Shown piece by piece: positions 55,866 through 64,000 of a DNA stretch of 64,000 nucleotides. Below the pieces are notes generated by a model, which had not been told where the DNA came from, did not search any database, and saw nothing but the letters and a program-made list of their open reading frames with translations. Source of the DNA: Phragmites australis (taxonomy: Eukaryota; Streptophyta; Magnoliopsida; Poales; Poaceae). Location of the stretch: NCBI RefSeq assembly GCF_958298935.1, contig NC_084921.1, positions 35,731,501 through 35,795,500 of the forward strand, written 5' to 3'. Position 1 is the stretch's first letter, and every line of letters starts with the position of its first letter. The translations under genes were made by a program, and so were the position numbers.

Positions 55866-56260
55866 ACTCGATTAGCTGTGGCTCGACCCGTAAGCACCGG
55901 TCGAATCAAAACAGTAACATAATGTTGTGCGTGCACTAATCCAAATACTTTGTAGGTTGAGCTCCAATCAATACCTGGGACTAAAGATGTCATGCCCAGA
56001 CCTAGCCAAATGGACCTCTCGGGCCGGTCTGGCACTGGCTCAACTAGGCATAGTCTCTTGGACCTCATGCTGGCCCAGTAGGCCCTTGCAGCCTGCAATG
56101 CTCGCTCCACTGCCTGCCAGTGTGGGCATGTTGGTCGAGCTCATCGTCGCGCTCTCCGTCGCTCGGGTGCTCCCGGCAGTAGCTCCCCTAGCAGGGGCGG
56201 AAACAAGGGGGTAGCTAGGGGCTTAGCCCCATGCCTATGTTATATATATACAACGAGTCT
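55866..56260 (+). other. Duplicated downstream flank of GDSL copy 4
   Basis: Matches 44740-44975 downstream of GDSL copy 2 (AGCTGTGGCT, CCAAATACTTTG, CTCCAATCAATACCTGGGA, then CCTGCAATGCT and GCAGGGGCGGA). An extra piece at about 55982-56090 resembles the ends of the hAT element at 26402 (CCAAATGGACC, GGGCCGGTCTGGCAC), but no target duplication was found for it. Confidence 0.6.
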
Positions 56261-56261
56261 A

Positions 56262-57540
56262 TTCTATGCCTAGACACACTATATTTCACTGTTGCATCAC
56301 TCCTAGTTACAACTAAAAAACTATCATTTACAATTAAGAAAATAGTCAGTTACAACGACACATATAGTTGAGTTACGATCACATAACAAAAGGTATATAA
56401 TTACTACTAGAGAAAGTATTTGAGTTATGACCATATATATTTGTAGTAACTGACCTACCTTGTAGATTACAACTATACTACTTATGGGATCGTAACTAGG
56501 GGTGTATGCATAGATGAACAAGTTAGGATCACATGATAAAAAGTACATAATTACAACTATAGAAGGTATTCGAGTTACAGCCATATATATTTGTAGTAAC
56601 TGACAAATCTTATGGATCGTAACCATACTACTTTTGGGATCGTAGATGGGGTGTGCGCAAAGGTGAACTACGTTGCATCTAGGCACATAATAGATATACA
56701 GTATATATACACACATATATACATATATACGACAGGTCTGTTCTGCGCATTGCGGCCGACCGAGCCAGCTTCTTCCCACACGCGCTCCAGCTGAGCCTTC
56801 CATAAGTCAACAAACCAAGAGAGTCAATCTGATGATATCACATACACATCCAACCCACCCCCACCAAAGCATGCATGTGGAATTCTTTTGCTGATTCGAA
56901 TCGTTAAAATGTAATATCTCTTGAACCACATATCTGATTTTTGATTTGTTTGAAAAAATATTGTTGGAAAAAATACGCTTAACAAAATGAGATCCATGAA
57001 GGCTATAGTTTGATGAAGTTTTAGGATCGTTATATAGTTACAACATGATAGATATCCAGTTATGTTTTTTGCTATACTGCAGTTACAACTTGGATTGTAG
57101 TTGTGATTCAGAGACAGTTGAGTTACAACATGCTAAACGTCATAGTTACAATATAGTAGACACTCTAGTTATGACAATATAGTTACAACATATTAAACAC
57201 TCTAGTTACGACAATGCATTATCGAGTGAGTACTAGTTACAACACGGTAGATACTCTAGTTACAACATGGTAAACACTCTAGTTGTAACATAGTAATCAG
57301 CGTGTAGACTAGTTACAACATACTGAACAATATATTTATAACATTGCTGATTGTAATTTGGTCGCAATTAGTTACAATCAGTTAGCTTGGATAAATAAGT
57401 TGCAATCTCGCTATACGTATAGTTGTAACCGCTCTATGCCTATAGTTGCAACAGGTAGTTGCAATCACTCTGTGCTTATAGTTGTAACCCATATATGCAC
57501 GTAGCTGCAACTAGTTGCAATCGCTGTTCATGAGATGGGA
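56262..57540. repeat. Field of TAGTTACAAC-like repeats
   Basis: About 1.3 kb in which TAGTTACAAC, GTTGTAAC and close variants recur dozens of times, densest at 57020-57530. A larger direct duplication of about 147 bp is embedded (start GAGTTACGATCACATAAC at about 56374, second copy at about 56520). The minus-strand ORF at 56324-56803 is made of these repeats. I found no terminal inverted repeat or LTR. It could be the subterminal array of an unidentified DNA transposon or a degenerate satellite. Confidence 0.7.
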
Positions 57541-58291
57541 ACGCGCTTGGTCATCCAATGGGCCCATGGGGAAGGTGGGTGGAAGCGTGCTGGGTCAATG
57601 GGGCTGGTGAGCGCGTCAGAGCTTGGTTGGTTGCTCGGTTAGGGTGCACGCACGGCCTGTGCGCATGATGCAGGTACGCTGCGTATAGGCGCATTGTGTG
57701 TGTGTGTGTATGTTTGTATGTGTATATATGTATGTGTGTGTGAGAGAGAGATTAAGTACCATATAAAAAACTAAATAACTTAAGATCTAATTGGTATACA
57801 AGGTCATTTTATCTAATATATATGTTTCGAGTATTTTGTCTTTTTTTGGAACATATTTCAGGTATTAATGACATCAAGTATAATTTACTACACATGGTTA
57901 TTTTGAATACATCTAAATGAAATGTTTTTTTCCTATCAAACTTTATCAATTTTAAAACGTTTATTTTTAATGGTCATGATTTATGTTACATTATTGTACT
58001 CTTTATTAACTGAGCTCTAGTTATTTTTAGTTGTAGATATTTTCTAGCAATTTCTATGATAAGTCAATATCGAACTAGAAAAGGCAACATCGAGACGTTG
58101 AATATACAACTATCATTATCTATTACAGGAAGATTGTATATTTATTACTATGAGCGAATTTGTGTATGAATAATAAAGAAGATGTTTTAAACTGATCATG
58201 GAACATTGATTCATCGCAACACCTATATTTTATTTTTCTAAAAAATAGAAAATATATTAACCAATATTAAAAAGATTATGTTTTTACAAGG
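57541..58291. other. Intergenic with TG microsatellite, no gene seen
   Basis: Contains a TG/TATG simple repeat (about 57697-57745) followed by a short GA run. The remainder up to the Mutator-like element is AT-rich and non-coding. Confidence 0.5.
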
Positions 58292-58584
58292 ATTAATTTA
58301 GGCGAAATTGTTATCATACCACTAAAACCAAACTGTTTTTCTTTTGTACCATTATTTTCTCGATATCAATTTTAGCACTCAATTTCTCTCCGTGCTTGCC
58401 CTGTCTAGCACTCCGTCAGAACTACCTCTCATGACCCGTTTTGACTCCCCGTTCAGATCTGAACTGCTCTTCAACCTCTCGCTCCCCTTCGCTCTCATGT
58501 TGCACTGCTCCCGCTACTTCGTGCATCCCAGCCTCCCTCCTGGCGCCCTGCTCTGTTGCGTTGCTTTGCCCTCCTGTCGTATCC

Positions 58585-59135
58585 ATGAAGCAAAGCACAG
58601 AATCAGCAAGTAGTTGTTCGCATAGGTTGGTGCCAGAGCTGCCACTCGTCGATTCCCCATATTGTGGGATTCTGCTGGTGGAGGCCAAGTCCCATAGCAT
58701 GGAGAACCCGGGTCGGATTTACTACAAATGCAAGAACAACCGGTAGGTAAGCATTTTTCTTTGATTTTGGGAAAATTGGTCCTCTAGATATTGTCTTGAA
58801 CGGTTGTTTCTTGTTCTGAATTAGGTGATTGGTAGATGTAAATTCTTCCAATGGAAGGAGGATTATAAAGAGTACATCAACAAGTTGCATCGGTCTGGAG
58901 CAATTGCAGCAACACAAGAGAAAGGATGGCTTGTTCGTGAGGACAAAATTGGCTATCCAGAACAAGCAAAAGCTGAACCAAAGGGAAAACTAAAGGAAAG
59001 CATCAACAAGAAAGCCAATGCAATTGAAAGATTGTTGTTGCACTAGAGAAGTTAGTTGCGCTGGTAGCCATATTGGTGTGTGTACTGGTGTGCAATATGA
59101 TCGTGATGCTAGGAGCTAATGTGAATGTAAATTGA
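58585..59135 (+). pseudogene. zf-GRF domain protein with C-terminal membrane anchor (decayed)
   Basis: The ATG at 58585 begins MKQSTESASSCSHRLVPELP. A GRF-type zinc finger follows, with PYCG, NPGRIYYKC and, after an intron, GRCKFFQW. The first Cys of the usual CPxCG is Ser. The intron runs from a GTAAGC donor (58747) to the TTAG acceptor (58824). With this donor exon 1 ends in an in-frame TAG (58744-58746), read as a nonsense mutation. Exon 2 continues with a charged, probably coiled segment (KAEPKGKLKESINKKANAIE). After a frameshift near 59030 it encodes a hydrophobic helix (LVALVAILVCVLVCNMIVML) and stops at 59133-59135. GRF fingers bind single-stranded nucleic acid in other proteins. The gene converges on the MULE transposase; a role in transposition is inference. 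Confidence 0.7.
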
Positions 59136-59441
59136 TGCATGTTTGTGCCATATGTTATGATGAATGGAAATGCATATTTGTGTTTCAAACTTCTCAGAAT
59201 TGCTAGCATTTGTATGTAGTAGATGACATATTTGATGGAAGGTTAATACTCAGTACGCAAAACATAGTCTCACACATAATTTGAGCCAAGGTTTAATCTA
59301 AGCACAATTTATGTTAATTGAGCTCATACCATGACATAGTCTTACACAAGATAGCACATAATAGAACAAAGTTTTACATAGATGATGTTACATAACATTG
59401 TCTTAACTAATTCATCCCTTCTTTGGGGTCCAAGATCATGT

Positions 59442-61010
59442 CTAACTTCTAGTCACTGGCCCCGGGCTACATGCAAGAGTAGAGCTTCTAGTTGACCTTG
59501 TAGGTGTTGTGGCAGTAGCAACAACTTTCATCCTTTTTCTTGGTGTTTCTGTAGCAGAATTGCCCCTTTTGCTTGGTGTAGCAGGAGCAGCATTGCCCTT
59601 CTTGTTAGGTCCAAGAACACAAGTTTTGGCCTTCTTTTTAGCAGTTCTCCTACAAAGCATACAATTCAAACATAATTAGTTAAAGGTCTTGGTTAGTTGC
59701 AGAAACAGTACATGCCTTGAAATTTTTAACCTTTCAGACATATTTGTTGGCTAATAAAGCAAGGTATCAGGATGTGCCATCTTGTTCATGCATCCTCTAG
59801 CAATGTGGCCATATTGTTTACACCTAGAGCACACTCTTGACTTCACTACTAGTTCATCATATGATCTGATTTTTTTCTTCCTCAGCCTTCCTGCTAATTT
59901 GTCAAGTATAGGTGGCAGCATATGAAATCTGAGGTCTACCTTAGGCCAACTTGACTTGTTTGTCGTCGATGGGAGAACACCTGAGTATGTTGCTCTGAAG
60001 AAATCAATTGAGTAGTACAAAAAACAAAATCTTCAAGATTCAAACTTGGACCAGAGAAGATGACTGCAAGTGCATGAGTGCAGGGTTTGCCACTCAATTG
60101 GCACTGCCTACAAGTGCAAATTGCTTCTAGCAAATTAACAACAACTCTCCAAGCTTTATTGCCTTTGGTCATCCCTGATACCTGAGCAGTATATTGTGAT
60201 GCAAATTCGACTCTGAAGTGCAATCCTTTGCTTTTTCTTGTTTAGCTCGTTGATCATATGTGGTAGAATTTTTATATGTAGATTGATTGTAATCTTTTAT
60301 CTGTTAGCAATCTTGACCATTATCATTGTTCTAAGGGTGTCTACAAGCTCAACTTGTGGGTAGTCCTTGATCTTTCTAATCTAACTGTTGAAGCTTTCCG
60401 TCAGGTTATTGTTCACATACTCAACTTTGCTCAAATATGAGAATATGGATCTTGACCAAAGCTTTTTGTGATTCTCTTGGAAATATTGAATAGCATCAGA
60501 TCTATCTTTAGCTACCAATTCCATATACTCATTATGCTTGTCCATTATATATACCCATGCTGTTGGCCACATGTATTGCAGAATGTTACCCTCAAATTTT
60601 TTCTTGAAGTTTGCCAATAAATGCCTGAAGCACTCCCTATGCTCCACTCCAGTATTGAACACATTTGGTATTGCTAACTCTAGTCCCTTATTTGCATCAC
60701 TGTGAATTGCTAATTCATATGGAATATTGTATTCCTTGCAAATGCACTTCTTTAATTGAATGAGGAACCACTTCTAATTATCTCTTGTTTCCTTGTCAAA
60801 AATACCAAAGGCAATAGGAAACATCAATGTATGTCCATCAAGTATTATTGTTGCAGCTAGTGGTCCAGTGTACCTTCCGGTTAGATGAGTTAATTCCACC
60901 GCTAGATAAGGCATCCATCCTCTGATAAATCTATCAATATATGACTTAAATGCCACAAATAATATCTTAAAGTACACAGGGCTTTCATCCTCGTACCTTT
61001 CCACCTCTAT
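59442..61010 (-). pseudogene. MULE (MuDR-type) transposase remnant
   Basis: Minus-strand parts in order. 60774-61004 has YLAVELTHLTGRYTGPLAAT and GIFDKETRDN, the start of the DDE core; the first catalytic Asp (usual DGTHLKG) reads Glu. Then, in the same frame, WFLIQLKKCICK and 60381-60662 with HRECFRHLLANFKKKF and NNNLTESFNS. The SWIM zinc finger ICTCRQCQLSGKPCTHAL lies in 59936-60223. The knuckle CSRCKQYGHIARGC and a basic tail lie in 59442-60020. In-frame TAG codons at about 60774 and 60381 both fall where Trp is expected. Frameshifts occur near 60225 and in a T tract near 60030. The N-terminal MuDR DNA-binding region is missing. The protein is dead. Confidence 0.88.
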
Positions 61011-61602
61011 TTCTACTATACTAAAGGGACTTAGATTCCACGGATAAAATGATATGTAATGCTATTCCTTTTCTGAAACAACAGGTTTAGTTCATGTTAG
61101 GGCCTTACATTAGCTCATGTTAGGGCATTACATGAGCTAATTGTAGTTAGGGTCTTACAAACGCAGAGAACCACTACCCTAATTCCTAATCTAGATCTGC
61201 TCAGAAAATAAAAAATTGTAAGAGAAGAGAAAGAGAATTAACATGCCCATGTTATTGCTACAGGTTGGGTTCCATTTTCCCATCCAATTTGAACTCTAAT
61301 TGGGAGAGGGGTGGCTACTGCTAGCAGATCGGTAGCACGTGTGTTGCCTGAGGAGAGAATAGAGAGAAGAGGCACGAGGGGTGTTAGACAAAAGGCAACA
61401 AAATGCTAGACGGGACAAGTATGAAGAGAAATCGAGTGCTAAATCTAAAATCGTGAAAAAAAATAGTGATGCAAAAGCAACACGGTTCGGATGGTATGAA
61501 GAGCAACGATTTCACCATTAATTTAATAGCTTTGAAAATCAATTTAAATTTATCAATCCTCGACCCCTATTATCCAATCCTGATTCCGCCCTTGCTCCCC
61601 GG

Positions 61603-63094
61603 CCACCGCCTCAAGGCCGGCCACCTCCCCGCTCACCGCCTCCTCCCACACGCTGCTCGGCCACCACCTCCTCACCTTCTACGCCTGCTGCGCGCTCCCG
61701 GGCTTCTCCCACCGCTCCTTCCTCGACCTCCCCGCGCCGTCCTCCCCCGCCGCGTGGTCCTCCCTCATCTCCTCCTTCGCCCAGAACGGCCTCCCCGCGG
61801 CCGCCTTCGACCCGTTCCGCCGCATGCCCGCGGCGAGCATCCCCGCCTCCGACCGCTCCATCTCCTTAGCCGCGTAGGCCGTCGCCGCCGCCGAGGCCTC
61901 GTCGCGCCTGCCGTTCGCCCCGCACGCGCTCCACGGCCTCGCCGCCAAGACGCCGTTCGCTGGCGACGTGTTCGTTGGGTCGGCGGTTCTCGGCACGTAT
62001 GCCATGTGCGGGCACCTTGCAGACGCCCGCCGCCTGTTCGATGAAATGCAGGAGAGGAATGTTGTCTCCTGGTCAGCGCTCATCTGCGGGTACGCTGACG
62101 CTGGGGTACATCCTGCAGCATGGTGATCTTCCTCTTAGCACTTGAGGAGGCTGTGCCGGTGAATGACTTCACAGTTTCGTGCATCATCCGTGTATGCGCC
62201 GCAGCAACGCTCTTTAAGCTTGGAGCCCAGGTGCATGCCCGGACTATAAAGACAGCGCTTGATGCGTCACCCTTTGTGGGTAGCTCACTCGTTTCCCTTT
62301 ACTCATAGTGTGGGCTTGTGGAGTGTGCTTACCGGGTGTTCACTGAAGTGTCTGAGAGGAACCTTGGGATTTGGAATGCAGTGCTCATTGCATCTGATCA
62401 GTATGGGCATACTGCTGCAGCATTTGGGTGATTTATGGAGATGCAGAATGCTGGGTTCCGGCCCAACCACATTACCTTTCTGTGCATGCTCACTGCTTGT
62501 AGCCATGCTGGTCTTGTTGACGAGGGGAAGCAATACTTTTCCCTCATGAAACAGTACAGCATTGAACCACGGGCTGAACGTTATGCTTCAATGGTTGACC
62601 TACTTGGTCGTGTTGGACGTATAAGTGAAGCACTTGACCTTATGGAGTCCATGCCCATGGAACCACCTGAGTCTGTCTGGGGTGCGCTCCTCATGGCATG
62701 TCGCATGTTTAAGGATGCTGACACTGCAGCTATCGCTGCAAAGGGGCTATTTGATACAGGCTCCCGCAGCTCTGGCGCACACATGCTCTTGTCAAGCACA
62801 TATGCAGCTGCAGGAAGGCATGTTGATGCAGCCCTTGCTAGGAAAGCAATGTGTGATGCTGGTGTACGGAAAGAGACTGGCCTTAGCTGGCTAGAGGCTA
62901 CAGGGGAGGTGCACACCTTTGTGTCGAACTGCAGGAGACACCAAAGAAGCGAGGAAATTTACAAGGTGCTATAGAAAGTTAGTGAGAATATGGAGGCAGC
63001 TGGTTATGTGGCAGACACTAGTGCAGTGGTTAAGGATGTGGATGGGGATGAGAAGCAAGCAACAGTGAGATATCACAGCGACTCTCACAGCTAA
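61603..63094 (+). pseudogene. PPR (PLS-class, E/E+) protein pseudogene
   Basis: The plus strand encodes pentatricopeptide repeats, which in plants bind organellar RNA for editing or processing. Typical phrases are HALHGLAAKTPFAGDVFVG, YAMCGHLADARRLFDEM, ERNVVSWSALICGYA, DFTVSCIIRVCAAATLFKLG, FRPNHITFLCMLTACSHAGL and YASMVDLLGRVGRISEALDL. E/E+ motifs follow (GLSWLEATGEVHTFV, AAGYVADTSAVVKDV). It ends at RYHSDSHS and a stop where the DYW domain (HSERLA) would begin. Lesions: a frameshift near 61640, TAG at 61875, a frameshift near 62115-62124, and stops at 62306, 62429 and 62972. No introns, as usual for PPR genes. The 5' end is missing or unrecognisable. The MULE inserted about 90 bp upstream. 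Confidence 0.9.
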
Positions 63095-63209
63095 AGGCTA
63101 GCAATAGGATTAGGACTTTTGATTGTTCCAGAAGGTGTACCAATCCAAGTTATAAAGAACTTAAGTGTTTGTGTGATGATTGCCACAATGCAATTAAGTA
63201 TCTCACTAA

Positions 63210-63465
63210 GGTCTTATTTTTTTTCTGCTTCTGGTGTTTCCAGAAGCTAGAAGTCAGAACAAACGGGGTTACGGAGAAGTGACTTCTGGAGAAGCCTACT
63301 TCTGAGAAACTCGTTGAGAAACGTTTTTCTGAGAAGCTATATGCTGAGAAACTAAAAATTTGTTATAAAAGTTAACAGTCTATTTTCAAAAGCAGCTTTT
63401 CAGATAAGCCAAAATAACAGCCTTTCAGAAAAAACCCAAAAGCAGAAGCCCAAGCAAACAAGCCA
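63210..63465. mobile_element. Tourist-like MITE (256 bp)
   Basis: TAA flanks it on both sides (63207-63209 and 63466-63468). The ends GGTCTTATTTTTTTTCTGCTT and, reverse-complemented, GGCTTGTTTGCTTGGGCTTC are imperfect inverted repeats, with inner CAGAAG/CTTCTG motifs recurring. The size, TAA duplication and GGC-type ends fit Tourist/PIF-Harbinger MITEs. Confidence 0.75.
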
Positions 63466-63468
63466 TAA

Positions 63469-64000
63469 GTGTACAGGAAGGGTTGTGGTTCTCGGGGATA
63501 ACAGTCTGTTCCACCGGTTCGAAGATGGGGATTGCTCTTGTGAGGATTTCTGGGAATGGACCAGTATGTTCTCTTTCATGTTCTCTTCTTGGACAATTTG
63601 CTCTATATGGATTCATCTATAAGGTTAACCAACTTGGACTACATTTCCTCAGTAAAATAGATCTGTCTGAGTTCAGTGGTTGATATGATCATAAAGTGGG
63701 TATTGATATATGAGTTTTACATAATTGAAAATTGATAGCCCAACTTATAATTTCTTTTGAAACTGCAAGATTCAGGGTATTTTGGAAAAGTATGATCCTT
63801 GGACATAGGATGTAATGTTGTACTCCAGGGTCTGCATGGCAGTGAGGCTTCTGCTTAAGATCCTAGAACACGCGTTTGGATGGTAGCAATAGCGCGTTGT
63901 GCAGTATTGCAAAGAAGATTTCGAGATGTATTGCTGCCTGAAAGCTAGAAGAACTTATGAAATCATCTTATGGTGGCAATTAACGGCGCATGTTTCTCAA
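63469..64000. other. Window end, nothing recognised
   Basis: Moderately AT-rich sequence with short ORFs only. No gene, element end or RNA could be supported; a feature may continue beyond the window. Confidence 0.35.

Larger units (their letters stand above)
58301..61516. mobile_element. Mutator-like element (MULE), 3.2 kb, with long TIRs and 9-bp TSD
   Basis: A perfect 9-bp target duplication ATTAATTTA flanks the element (58292-58300 and 61517-61525). The left terminal inverted repeat (58301 to about 58417) begins GGCGAAATTGTTATCATACC. The right one (about 61397-61516, reverse-complemented) begins GGTGAAATCGTTGCTCTTCATACC, and the two stay alignable for about 115 bp through a TTTAGCACTC(A/G)ATTTCTCT block. 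Long TIRs and a 9-bp duplication are the MULE signature. Inside are a transposase remnant on the minus strand and a convergent zf-GRF gene on the plus strand, reminiscent of the two-gene layout of maize MuDR. Both genes carry lesions, so the copy is not autonomous. Confidence 0.93.

Overview
This is plant nuclear DNA, most likely from a grass (Poaceae; panicoid is a guess). The evidence is multi-exon genes with GT/AG introns and GC-rich first exons, LTR retrotransposons with initiator-tRNA-Met primer binding sites, Tourist-type MITEs, TAGGGATGGCAA-type hAT elements, a Mutator-like element and an intronless PPR gene. There are no bacterial-style operons, and most of the window is transposable-element sequence.

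Genes. The host content is a dispersed same-strand family of secreted GDSL esterases/lipases. Copy 1 (2882-6228, five exons, 398 aa) is the divergent member. Copy 2 (27433-29005, four exons, 361 aa) and copy 4 (53816-55409, four exons, 364 aa) are near-identical recent duplicates. A 5'-truncated relic (about 52138-52615) lies between them, and a very small antisense GDSL relic sits at about 9358-9430. The relic at 52138 and copy 1 share an intron before the C-terminal exon that copies 2 and 4 lack. A PPR protein pseudogene (about 61603-63094) closes the window.

Layout. 1-2157: a hAT element and a Tourist MITE. 2158-6954: GDSL copy 1 with its promoter. 6955-10600: a hAT element, a small tandem duplication and the antisense GDSL relic. 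10600-15640: degenerate Gypsy-like LTR sequence with GA microsatellites. 16962-26206: an old gag-only SIRE/Opie-like Copia element whose left LTR is split by a 2.9-kb solo LTR. 26402-29935: hAT, GDSL copy 2, hAT. 29979-44717: a non-coding LTR element full of minisatellites, into which a young, intact 7.3-kb Copia element (32429-39773) inserted. 44718-44975: the resumed downstream flank of GDSL copy 2. About 44980-51706: a chimeric Copia/Gypsy remnant, LTR pieces and a truncated relative of the minisatellite element. 52138-55857: GDSL relic, duplicated upstream block, GDSL copy 4, hAT. 56260-57540: a field of TAGTTACAAC-like repeats. 58301-61516: a complete-ended but decayed MULE carrying a transposase remnant and a convergent zf-GRF gene. 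61603-64000: PPR pseudogene and a Tourist MITE.

History. The flank downstream of copy 4 is a natural empty site for the elements that inserted behind copy 2. The cluster therefore looks like a tandem GDSL array pushed apart by successive, datable insertions. All boundaries were read by eye, without database searches or alignment software.
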